Below, piece after piece: positions 34,952 through 42,489 of a DNA stretch of 62,083 bases. The position numbers and the translations under genes are program-made. The notes beneath the pieces are model-generated. The model was not told the DNA's origin, searched no databases, and worked only from the letters and a program-made list of their open reading frames with translations. The DNA comes from Myxococcales bacterium (GTDB lineage Bacteria; Myxococcota_A; Polyangia; Polyangiales; Houyiibacteriaceae). The stretch covers positions 1-62,083 of the forward strand of contig JAOTVB010000021.1 in NCBI GenBank assembly GCA_029863605.1, written 5' to 3'. Position 1 is the first letter of the stretch; every line of letters starts with the position of its first letter.

Positions 34952-36181
34952 ATGACGGACGATCCTTCGGTCATCCTGAAGCGTGCCAGAACGGTTCTCG
35001 AAGCCGGCGAGATCCTCCGGGGTCGTTCAGTCGCGGAGCGCGCACGGTGGCTCGAGGCGAGCGCGCAGGCCCTCTCCGAAGGCACTCCCCTCGGACGCGA
35101 AGCACGAGCGATGCTTCCAGAAGAGACCGCTTTGAGTGACGCGATGGTAGCCTGGGCTCTGCGCACAACTCTCGGGACGGTGAGTAGGGATGCCCTGCTC
35201 GGGGTTGCCGAGGAAGCGACGGAAGTCGTCGGCCCAAGGCCCGATCCGATCTCTCTCCTGTCGGTCGTGTTGGCGGGCAATGTTTTTACCGCGTCGGTCC
35301 GCGGGATCGTCGTGCCGCTCCTCTTCGGCGTGCCCGTGCTGGTCAAAGCTTCGTCGCGCGAAACGCGATTTCCGACCTTGATCCGGGAGGCGCTCCGGTG
35401 CGCAGACGCGGAGCTCGGCATGGCAATGGACCTAGTAGTGTTCCGCGGCGGCGATGCCGACCGCGAAGCCGCCTTGGTCGAGCCCGCCGAAGCGGTGGCG
35501 GTCTACGGAACCGACGAAACGGTAAGCGCTATAAAGCCGCGAATCGGCGGCCACGTTGCAGTCATTGCGCATGGGCATGGAGTCAGCGTCGCTTACTGCA
35601 GCGCTCGATCACTCACACCCGAATCGATCGACGACGTCACCGCACGCGTGGCGCTCGACCTCGCCGCTTACGACCAGCGCGGCTGTCTGTCTCCACAGGT
35701 GATCTACGTGGAGGACTGCCCCGGCACGTCGGTGGACGGCTTCACGACTAGGCTTTCGGGAGCGCTCGAGGCCGTCGCTGAGATGTTGCCACGAGGGCCG
35801 CTTCCCGAAGCAGTTGGCGCGGCGCAAACACAATGGCGTGGCTTGGCGGAGGTAGAGGGGACGCTCGTTCGCGGTCGTGAGCATGCGCTCGCGATCAACC
35901 GCCACGGCGCAATTCGCTGGAGCCCCGGCTATCGAAACGCCACGATCGTACCGGTCCGAGACCTCGATGACGCCCTTGCATCGATGAAAGCCTTCGCGGC
36001 GCATCTCAAGTGCGCGGGAACCGACTCCTGGACATTGCGAGAGCTCACGGCGCGATTTCTCGAAAGCGCATCATGGAAAGCCTACGCGACCGAAATAGGC
36101 ACGATGCAGACTCCGGCGCTCGAAGCCCCGGCTGACGGCAGCCCCGTTTGGGAAGGCCTGTTCCGCGCTAGACGCCGATGA
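34952..36181 (+). CDS. LuxC-like acyl reductase
   Basis: A 409-residue NADPH-dependent acyl-protein/acyl-CoA reductase of the LuxC family (aldehyde dehydrogenase fold). LSVVLAGNVFTASVRGIVVPLLFGVPVLVKASSRE is the nucleotide-binding part, and the active-site Cys is in YDQRGCLSPQ. With LuxE it would reduce an acid to an aldehyde. The start at 34952, 2 bp after the LuxE stop, is far better than the longer upstream frame, which runs inside luxE. The 3' end overlaps the convergent phosphoesterase by 14 bp. Confidence 0.87.
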   Translation: MTDDPSVILKRARTVLEAGEILRGRSVAERARWLEASAQALSEGTPLGREARAMLPEETALSDAMVAWALRTTLGTVSRDALLGVAEEATEVVGPRPDPISLLSVVLAGNVFTASVRGIVVPLLFGVPVLVKASSRETRFPTLIREALRCADAELGMAMDLVVFRGGDADREAALVEPAEAVAVYGTDETVSAIKPRIGGHVAVIAHGHGVSVAYCSARSLTPESIDDVTARVALDLAAYDQRGCLSPQVIYVEDCPGTSVDGFTTRLSGALEAVAEMLPRGPLPEAVGAAQTQWRGLAEVEGTLVRGREHALAINRHGAIRWSPGYRNATIVPVRDLDDALASMKAFAAHLKCAGTDSWTLRELTARFLESASWKAYATEIGTMQTPALEAPADGSPVWEGLFRARRR

Positions 36182-36905
36182 AGAGTCGCTGACCAAAATT
36201 CCGCTCGAGCCGCGCTTCAAAGATCTTCGAAGCCGCGCCTTCGATGTCGTACTCGATGCGCTTGAACAAGAACGTCTTGGTGTCGCTATCGTAGATCGTA
36301 TAGCTTGCGCGATTGTCGTAGTCGCGGGGCTGACCTACCGAGCCGACGCTGACGATGTACTTCGTGCCCTCTTGCAGGACGAAATCCTCGGGTGGAAGCT
36401 CCTCCACCTCGCCGGGTCGAAGCGCGAAAACCTTGCACAAATGCGAATGACCGATGAGCGTGATGTGGCCGAGATCGTTCAAAATCGGGAGGCACTCCGC
36501 CGCTTGGTCAGGCGCGAAGATGTATTCGAACTCCTCGAGGCGGACCGGAGATCCGTGACACAGGTCAACCCCAATGGCTTCGAGGCGATGCTTGTACGGC
36601 AGCTCCTTGAGCCATTGCATGTTCTCGCCGGTGAGCTCCGACGCGTGCCAGTCGAGCGCCTCGCGCGCCGCCTCGTAGTAGTACGAGTAGTCCATCCGAC
36701 CCGCGACGGCGGCGTCGTGATTCCCTAAAATCGTGACTTCGGCGATATCCCTCACCAAATCCGAACACTCGTTGGGGCTGCCTCCGTAGCCCACCACGTC
36801 TCCTAGGCAGTAGTAGACGTCGATCTCCTCGCGCGCGTAGGCCTCCATGACGGCTGACATCGCCTCGAGATTCGCATGTACGTCACTGAATATGCCGATC
36901 CGCAT
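36168..36905 (-). CDS. Calcineurin-like metallophosphoesterase
   Basis: A 245-residue protein of the YfcE-like group. All metal motifs are present: FSDVHANLEA (DxH), CLGDVVGYGG (GDxxGYG), LGNHDAAV (GNHD), LCHGSP and LIGHSHLCK (GHxH). It likely hydrolyses a phosphate mono- or diester in the cytoplasm. It runs opposite to the LuxC-like gene and is divergent from the hypothetical gene at 37066. The 160-bp gap between them shows no motif I can name. Confidence 0.85.
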   Translation of the reverse strand: MRIGIFSDVHANLEAMSAVMEAYAREEIDVYYCLGDVVGYGGSPNECSDLVRDIAEVTILGNHDAAVAGRMDYSYYYEAAREALDWHASELTGENMQWLKELPYKHRLEAIGVDLCHGSPVRLEEFEYIFAPDQAAECLPILNDLGHITLIGHSHLCKVFALRPGEVEELPPEDFVLQEGTKYIVSVGSVGQPRDYDNRASYTIYDSDTKTFLFKRIEYDIEGAASKIFEARLERNFGQRLFIGV

Positions 36906-37065
36906 GATTGGCTGGCCAACTGACCCGGAGTCTGTATGTTACACGAAACCGTCCGCCCGGTCGAAGTACCGTCCGATCCGTAAACAGCGGAAAAGCCAGC
37001 CGGTTCCGGCGAATGTCTCCTCGGCTTGACCATGTGCAGACGAGTCAGACACCATTTCCATACGC

Positions 37066-37608
37066 ATGGAATCACACTATCCCGACGGTGAGATGGAGAC
37101 CGACACCGCCATCCAAGACCTTACCGTCGGATGCGTGACGTCGGTGAAGAACGCGACGGGCCTGGAGCTGGATCTGACCCAGGATACCCTTCCGATCCTC
37201 GATCACTATGCGCAGCTGGTAGACTCGCCGCGCGACGAGGTAGTCTCCTTGCTCGCACCGATGAGCGGCGCCTACTTCGGCGAGGTCTTGCGACGGCACC
37301 TGCAGGACGGCAAGTGGGATTGCGCCTCAGACACTCCTGAGGACTGGCGGCTTCGGTTCGAGCGGTGCTCTCTCGAGCTCAACCCGATCGGCGTCGCCCT
37401 CGAGGTGCTCACTCGTCGTGAGGCTGCGGGGTGGGGCTCCCATCTAGACATGGCGCCGGCCGATCGCGCGAAGGTGGACCGCGCGCTCTCGGTCTTCGGC
37501 GAAGTGCGCGAGGACGACTTCTACAAGTTCGGTGTGCGCTTCGAAGGGGTCGAGCAAGCGTATCGGGCTTTGCTCAATAATCCCAAGGGGATGGCCCCAA
37601 ACCCTTGA
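37066..37608 (+). CDS. Hypothetical protein, acidic, soluble
   Basis: A 180-residue protein with no signal peptide or membrane segment. It has an acidic composition, with short conserved-looking stretches IQDLTVGCVTSVKNATGLELDLT, VVSLLAPMSGAYFGEVLRRHL and FERCSLELNPIGVALEVLTRREA. The pattern of a mixed alpha/beta domain with a Gly-Ala-Tyr-Phe-Gly turn suggests a small globular protein of the kind often labelled DUF in myxobacteria; I do not recognise the family. It ends 67 bp before the MerR gene. Confidence 0.6.
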   Translation: MESHYPDGEMETDTAIQDLTVGCVTSVKNATGLELDLTQDTLPILDHYAQLVDSPRDEVVSLLAPMSGAYFGEVLRRHLQDGKWDCASDTPEDWRLRFERCSLELNPIGVALEVLTRREAAGWGSHLDMAPADRAKVDRALSVFGEVREDDFYKFGVRFEGVEQAYRALLNNPKGMAPNP

Positions 37609-37675
37609 CACCCGGGACACGGCCTCCATATTTGCACAAGCGCCTGGAAACACACATGTTTTCGCAGCTCGTCAC

Positions 37676-38185
37676 GTGACCGATTCATCTACATCAACCG
37701 TCGAAGCCGGGTGCAGCGAGTTACTCACCACGGGCGACATGGCGCGACTGAGCAAGAGCACGCTTCGCACCGTGCGCTTCTACCAGCAAGCGGGTTTGAT
37801 CCAACCCGAGCGACGAAGCCAGTGCGGCAACCGACTGTTTTCGGCTCGTGAGCTCATGAAGCTCCAGCTAGCCCTGGATCTTCGAGAAGCCGGGCTTTCA
37901 CTTCAGGGCATCAAAGACCTGTTCTGCCTCAAGTCGGGCTGCGCCTGTCCCAAGGAGGCAAGCCATCAAATGTCCGACGTGTTGAACGAGCAAATCGACA
38001 CGATGCAGCGCAAGATCGCCAAGCTCCGGAAGCTCCGTGAAGAACTCAGCGCGATGGTCTCGGTGCTGACCGAGTGCCAGTCCTGCGAGGAAGGGAGCTT
38101 CCCTCTTTCGTGCGAAAAGTGTGACGTGCTCAGCAACCCGGAGCTACCGCGAGCACTGCGTGTGCTTTGGCACGACTGCGGGTAG
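37676..38185 (+). CDS. MerR-family regulator with two Cys clusters
   Basis: A 169-residue regulator starting at GTG 37676 (an internal ATG at 37739 is also possible). The MerR winged HTH is clear: LLTTGDMARLSKSTLRTVRFYQQAGLI, then RLFSARELMKLQLALDLREAGLSLQGIKDLF. A coiled-coil dimerisation helix follows (DTMQRKIAKLRKLREELSAM). It carries Cys in LKSGCACPKEA and in CQSCEEGSFPLSCEKC, the latter a CxxC-x8-CxxC pattern that could bind Zn, another metal or an Fe-S cluster. The Cys set suggests metal or redox sensing. Confidence 0.85.
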   Translation: MTDSSTSTVEAGCSELLTTGDMARLSKSTLRTVRFYQQAGLIQPERRSQCGNRLFSARELMKLQLALDLREAGLSLQGIKDLFCLKSGCACPKEASHQMSDVLNEQIDTMQRKIAKLRKLREELSAMVSVLTECQSCEEGSFPLSCEKCDVLSNPELPRALRVLWHDCG

Positions 38186-38194
38186 AATCGCCAA

Positions 38195-38857
38195 ATGGAT
38201 TGGCTTCCGAGCACTCCCCTCACTACAGATGAGCTCTCAAGGTTGCCGATATTTCCGCTTCCGCGGGTCGTATTCTTTCCAGGCACGGCGCTGCCGCTTC
38301 ACCTCTTCGAGCCCCGCTACCGCCGCTTGGCACAGGACTGCATCGAGAACGGTCCAAAGGCGATAGCCGTCACACTGCTCGCCCCAGGCTGGGAGGAAGA
38401 CTACGAAGGTCAGCCGCCGATTCACGAGGTCGCCGGGGCAGGACGGATCGTGGGCCACCAGCTTCGAGCCGACGGAACCCACGACATCATCTTGCACGGG
38501 CTTCATCGGGTCCGCCTCGAGGAGCTTCCCAGCGACGACGTACCCTATAGGCTAGCGCGAGCGGTGCCGATCGAAGACATCGGTACGGCTTCTTCTGCGG
38601 ACGTGCTGGCCATGATGGCGGTCGCGATGAGCGTTGCGTCGCGTGTTCGCGAGCGGCAGCCCGACTTTTCGCTACAGGTATCCGCGGAGCTTCCGGCCGG
38701 GCGCGCGGCGGATGTCGTCGCAGACCAGCTCGTGGTGAGCCCCGAGGATCGACAGCGGATCTTGCAGACGATCGACGTAAAGGAGCGAGTCGGGCTCGTG
38801 ACATCAGCGGTGGCCTCGCTCCTGGCCCAACTTTCCGAAGCGCACGCCCCTTCTTGA
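38195..38857 (+). CDS. Lon N-terminal (LON) domain protein
   Basis: A 220-residue stand-alone LON substrate-binding domain. Marker sequences are LPIFPLPRVVFFPGTALPLHLFEPRYRRLAQDC, GAGRIVGHQLRADGTHDIILHGLHRVRL and a C-terminal helical part. No AAA+ or protease part is present. Its role is usually unknown; it may bind unfolded protein. It lies 9 bp after the MerR regulator, so both may be in one transcript. Confidence 0.85.
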   Translation: MDWLPSTPLTTDELSRLPIFPLPRVVFFPGTALPLHLFEPRYRRLAQDCIENGPKAIAVTLLAPGWEEDYEGQPPIHEVAGAGRIVGHQLRADGTHDIILHGLHRVRLEELPSDDVPYRLARAVPIEDIGTASSADVLAMMAVAMSVASRVRERQPDFSLQVSAELPAGRAADVVADQLVVSPEDRQRILQTIDVKERVGLVTSAVASLLAQLSEAHAPS

Positions 38858-38888
38858 CGCAACCGACAAGAACAAGACTGTTCCCTTT

Positions 38889-39512
38889 TCAGTCGTCTCC
38901 GTTTTGGCCAAGGTGTCCGAGGCGAGCTTGTTTGGTTCTTAGGTAATCGCGATTGTGCTCGTGAGCTTCGACCTCGTGCGGCTCACGTCGCGAGACCCGG
39001 ATACCGTCCCCTTCCAACGCTGCGACCTTGCGAGGGTTGTTCGTCATGAGCGCGACCGACTTCACGCGGAGATCGCGGAGCATGTCGGCGGCCACCAGAT
39101 AACCACGCTGGTCGTCCTCGAACCCGAGAGCCAGGTTCGCATCGACCGTATCGAGCCCTTCGTCCTGCATGGCGTACGCACGAATCTTGTTGCCGAGGCC
39201 GATGCCACGGCCTTCCTGCCGAAGGTATAGGACAGCACCCCTTTCGACCTGCTGAATGCGCTCGAGCGCCAGATCGAGCTGGCCGCGACAGTCGCACTTC
39301 AATGAATGCAGCACCTCACCCGTGAGGCACTCGCTGTGCACGCGAACCAGAACGTCTTCGGCGCCTTCCACCTCGCCGACGATGACCGCGACGTGCTCTT
39401 TGTCGCCGTCGAGCTCCTTGTAGACGACGACCCGAAACGTCCCTAAACGCGTTGGAAGATCGGCTTCTGAATACCGTTCCACGGTCGGCGGGTGATTGCT
39501 GCTGTTGCCCAT
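38889..39512 (-). CDS. ribA: GTP cyclohydrolase II (riboflavin synthesis)
   Basis: A 207-residue enzyme that opens GTP to start riboflavin synthesis. Zinc ligands are in HSECLTGEVLHSLKCDCRGQL (three Cys), and RQEGRGIGLGNKIRAY and MTNNPRKVAAL are the family's GTP-contact motifs. The start at 39512 (MGNSSNHPP) gives the usual stand-alone length; the longer frame runs into the divergent oxidase gene. The RibB (DHBP synthase) half present in many bacterial fusions is absent. Confidence 0.92.
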   Translation of the reverse strand: MGNSSNHPPTVERYSEADLPTRLGTFRVVVYKELDGDKEHVAVIVGEVEGAEDVLVRVHSECLTGEVLHSLKCDCRGQLDLALERIQQVERGAVLYLRQEGRGIGLGNKIRAYAMQDEGLDTVDANLALGFEDDQRGYLVAADMLRDLRVKSVALMTNNPRKVAALEGDGIRVSRREPHEVEAHEHNRDYLRTKQARLGHLGQNGDD

Positions 39513-39576
39513 TGTCCCAGTGCGCGGTACCACAGCCGACGTGCTTGTTCCATCCGCCGAGGCAGAATCGCTCCGT

Positions 39577-41091
39577 ATGGATCTCGCCGAACTGGTGAGC
39601 GGAGGTCGTGCCTCCACGGACCCCGCAGACCGAGCCGCATACGCGAGAGACTTGTGGCCGCGGCAACAAATTAGGACTCGGGCAGGGGAGGCGGCGATCG
39701 CTCCACCCGCCATCATCGTGTGGCCTGCAGATGTGCAAGAGGTCGCTGAGGTTCTGCGATTTGCGGCCGAGCGTGGAATCCCAGCTGTGCCCTATGGCGC
39801 CGGAAGCGGGGTGTGCGGCGGAATCTCCCCCGACGACCGCACGATTCTAATCGACGTCAAACGCATGGACGACATCGATCGCGTCGATCCGGACACCCTG
39901 ACGTGCAGCGCCGGCGCCGGCATCATCGGTCAAAACCTCGAGGACCAGCTAAACGCGAAAGGCTACACCTTCGGACACTTCCCTTCGTCGATCTATTGCT
40001 CGACGTTGGGAGGCTGGATCGCGTGTCGTGCCGCCGGGCAGACCTCGGGACGTTACGGAAAAATCGAAGATCGTGTGCTTGGGCTGACCTTCGTCGACGG
40101 CATGGGAAAAATTTGGCGTGCTGATCACGACGGCGACAACGCGGCGCTGTTGCCGTTGTTGATCGGGAGCGAGGGGATCTACGGCGTCGTCACGGAAGCG
40201 AAACTACGGCTCGATCCAGCGCCAACCGAGCGACAGTTTTCCTCGTGGTTGTTTCGCCACACCGAAGACGGGCTCGAAGCGATTCGGCGGATCTATCAAG
40301 CCGGCCTCCGCCCCGCGGTCGCGCGTCTTTATGATCCGTTCGACTCGATGATCTCCCGCAGCTTCAAGAGCAAAGACAAAGGGGAAACGCGCGACCCGTC
40401 CGATACGAGCACGGGGCCAGGAGTAGGTCTGCGGTCATTGGTGCGAATCATTCGCCGCCCGAGCGCGGTCAACCGTCTGATCGATCTCGCGGATCCCGCC
40501 ATGGGAGGCGCGAAGCTCGTGCTCGTATGGGAGGACGACCCGGAGATTGGGCGCGCGGAGAGCACCGAAGCCAAACGCATCTGCAGCGGGTTTCGCGCTC
40601 ACGACACGGGCGAGGGCCCGGCACGCCATTGGCTCGCCCACCGGCACTCGATCAGCTACCGGCAGTCGGCCTTCTTCGCTGCCGGCGCGTTCGTAGACAC
40701 CATGGAAGTGGCCGCAACGTGGTCTCGTATGTGGCCGATGTACGAGTCCGTTCGCAAGGCGCTTTCCCCGCACGTGTTCGTGATGGCCCATTTCAGTCAC
40801 GCATACCCAGAAGGCGCGTCGATTTACTTCACCTTTGCCGGCGCAGCCTCTGATGATTCGGCGGCGCTCGATCGCTATGACGAAACTTGGCGTTCAGGGC
40901 TCCGCGCGGTGGTCGATGCCGGTGGGACGTTGAGCCACCACCACGGAGTCGGGCGATCCAAGGCACCGATGATGCGGCGGGAGCAAGGGGTCGCCGTCGA
41001 TGTAGTGAGAAGCATCAAGCGCTCGCTCGACCCTCACGGAATTTTGAATCCGGGGTCGCTGATCCCGGCTAGCGGAGGCGGCGGTGTTTGA
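39577..41091 (+). CDS. FAD-linked oxidase, alkylglycerone-phosphate-synthase-like
   Basis: About 504 residues with an FAD-binding PCMH domain (VPYGAGSGVCGG) and a C-terminal domain. MAHFSHAYPEGASIYFTFAG and the His triad of LSHHHGVGRSK resemble alkyldihydroxyacetonephosphate synthase, which makes ether lipids from fatty alcohol and acyl-DHAP. Glycolate/lactate oxidase-type flavoproteins are the alternative. The ATG at 39577 is preferred because it leaves 64 bp to the divergent ribA start; a longer frame would overlap it. It overlaps the next FAD gene by 8 bp. Confidence 0.72.
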   Translation: MDLAELVSGGRASTDPADRAAYARDLWPRQQIRTRAGEAAIAPPAIIVWPADVQEVAEVLRFAAERGIPAVPYGAGSGVCGGISPDDRTILIDVKRMDDIDRVDPDTLTCSAGAGIIGQNLEDQLNAKGYTFGHFPSSIYCSTLGGWIACRAAGQTSGRYGKIEDRVLGLTFVDGMGKIWRADHDGDNAALLPLLIGSEGIYGVVTEAKLRLDPAPTERQFSSWLFRHTEDGLEAIRRIYQAGLRPAVARLYDPFDSMISRSFKSKDKGETRDPSDTSTGPGVGLRSLVRIIRRPSAVNRLIDLADPAMGGAKLVLVWEDDPEIGRAESTEAKRICSGFRAHDTGEGPARHWLAHRHSISYRQSAFFAAGAFVDTMEVAATWSRMWPMYESVRKALSPHVFVMAHFSHAYPEGASIYFTFAGAASDDSAALDRYDETWRSGLRAVVDAGGTLSHHHGVGRSKAPMMRREQGVAVDVVRSIKRSLDPHGILNPGSLIPASGGGGV

Positions 41092-41959
41092 TTTTCTCGA
41101 GGAGGTGCAGCTCAGCCTTCCCGGCACCCTCGACAAAGGCGGTGAGCAACCGACCATCAGCCCGGCGTCGACGCGCGCCGTCTCGCACTTGATCCAGCTG
41201 GCCAACGAGATCCGCACCGCCCTGCAGGTCCCAGGCGGGCAGACACATCCCGATCGGCCGGCGCTACTACTGGATCGACTCGATGCAATCATCTCCGTCG
41301 ACGAGGTGTCGAGGATCATTCACGTGCAAGCGGGCGTCACGCTCGGTATGGTCGAGGAGAGGGCGAACGCCAACGGGTGGACGCTGGGCGTGCCCATGGG
41401 GCTTCACGGTGAACAGGTGGGCGCTTGGCTCGCGCGAGGTGCCCCGGGCCGAGCCGATAAGGCGAACGACCCCGTCGTGCAAACCGTCGCCGGCCTCGAG
41501 ATGGTACTCCCCTCGGGAGCCGAGCTGTCGATTCGGCCGGCGCCGCGCCGAGCGGTTGGGCCGGACTTGATCCGCGCCGCCATCGGTGCACGCGGACGCC
41601 TCGGTGTCATCGTGGGAGCCCATCTAGTTGCCAACGCCAAGCTCGCCGAGTCGTTGTTTGCATTTTCATTTCCCGACACGCGAGCTGCAAACCGGGCACT
41701 CGCGTGGATTCGCGGACGCGGGGTGCGCCCGCTTCGTACAGCCACCCACGGAAACGAGCTTCAGCTCGTCCTGCAAGTGGAGGGCCCACGTTACCAAGCC
41801 GCCGCGAAGGTGATGAAGCGCGTCATCTTGGAAAACGGCGGAACGGAGATCGCGGATCAGCCGGAGATTGACGTCTCGCAAGTGCCAGTGCCGACCCGTG
41901 GAGAGGTTTTCGACCGGCTTGCCGAGGAGCTGGATCCCAACGGCATGCTGCAACCTTGA
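41084..41959 (+). CDS. Second FAD-linked oxidase subunit, GlcE-like
   Basis: A 291-residue protein beginning at GTG 41084, before the stop of the upstream oxidase. It has a PCMH-type FAD-binding fold with a GVTLGMVEERANANGWTLGVPMGL segment and ends in LAEELDPNGMLQP, the tail seen in GlcD/GlcE and related flavoproteins. The overlap implies a stoichiometric partner for the oxidase at 39577. It lacks a full-length oxidase C-terminal domain, so it is probably a regulatory or FAD-carrying subunit. Confidence 0.7.
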   Translation: MFDFLEEVQLSLPGTLDKGGEQPTISPASTRAVSHLIQLANEIRTALQVPGGQTHPDRPALLLDRLDAIISVDEVSRIIHVQAGVTLGMVEERANANGWTLGVPMGLHGEQVGAWLARGAPGRADKANDPVVQTVAGLEMVLPSGAELSIRPAPRRAVGPDLIRAAIGARGRLGVIVGAHLVANAKLAESLFAFSFPDTRAANRALAWIRGRGVRPLRTATHGNELQLVLQVEGPRYQAAAKVMKRVILENGGTEIADQPEIDVSQVPVPTRGEVFDRLAEELDPNGMLQP

Positions 41960-41961
41960 GC

Positions 41962-41985
41962 GGTGTCAGTGCCAGAGTCAGTGCT
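41962..41985. repeat. GRCRCT hexamer array after the FAD oxidase gene
   Basis: Four hexamers (minus-strand AGCACT, GACTCT, GGCACT, GACACC) lie 2 bp after the stop of the FAD oxidase and before the convergent small gene. No GAGGAGTAGGTG tail is present. It is the weakest copy of the family. Confidence 0.5.
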
Positions 41986-42037
41986 CAGCTATCCGCATGT
42001 TGCTTCACGGGCTCAGCCTGGTCCGTGCTCGTGGCGT

Positions 42038-42298
42038 TCAAGGGGCGAGTTGCCAGAAGCTTTCCAAGTCATCTATCGCGTCGCGCTTCTCGCCCTCGTA
42101 ACGGATCATTCGACGCGCCTCGAGAGTGTCGACGAGTTGCTCGCTCTCGAGCTCCGAACACTGAAGGATTTGAACGATGGCCGCGCGGAGCGCCGTCTTC
42201 CCACGAACATAGCCTGCCGGAGGTAGTTCGCCGAAATGCCCTTGGAGCTGGCGCCGCAACTGATTCAAGTCTATCTCTTCCGGGACAATCGTGGCCAC
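42038..42298 (-). CDS. Small hypothetical protein
   Basis: An 86-residue acidic protein with no signal or membrane segment. Helical segments are DLNQLRRQLQGHFGEL and ALRAAIVQILQCSELESEQLVDTLEARRMIRYEG; the second looks like a winged-helix-type fold (helix, turn, helix, then a strand RMIRYEG). It may be a DNA- or protein-binding domain. I do not recognise it. It is convergent with the FAD gene and divergent from the possible small gene at 42352. Confidence 0.55.
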   Translation of the reverse strand: MATIVPEEIDLNQLRRQLQGHFGELPPAGYVRGKTALRAAIVQILQCSELESEQLVDTLEARRMIRYEGEKRDAIDDLESFWQLAP

Positions 42299-42351
42299 AG
42301 GATGATTATACCTTTGGAATCATTCCTGCGAAACCGCTCTGGCTGAACTGC

Positions 42352-42477
42352 ATGAACCACGACATCGGGGTCGACGCGGTTCCGCTCGTCGAGATCGACG
42401 AAGACGGAAACGTCTCCTTTGCCCGCAAGGACCAGCCGATTCGAGGTCCGGGTGAGCTGCTTTGTCTATCGCCCTGA
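42352..42477 (+). CDS. Possible short protein (41 residues)
   Basis: An open frame encoding MNHDIGVDAVPLVEIDEDGNV and then FARKDQPIRGPGELLCLSP. The sequence has a protein-like mix of residues and a bias at third positions, and the frame continues upstream without a clear start. There is no good Shine-Dalgarno sequence. It is included because no other feature explains it, but it may be chance. Confidence 0.3.
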   Translation: MNHDIGVDAVPLVEIDEDGNVSFARKDQPIRGPGELLCLSP

Positions 42478-42489
42478 GGTTGCAGGCAG

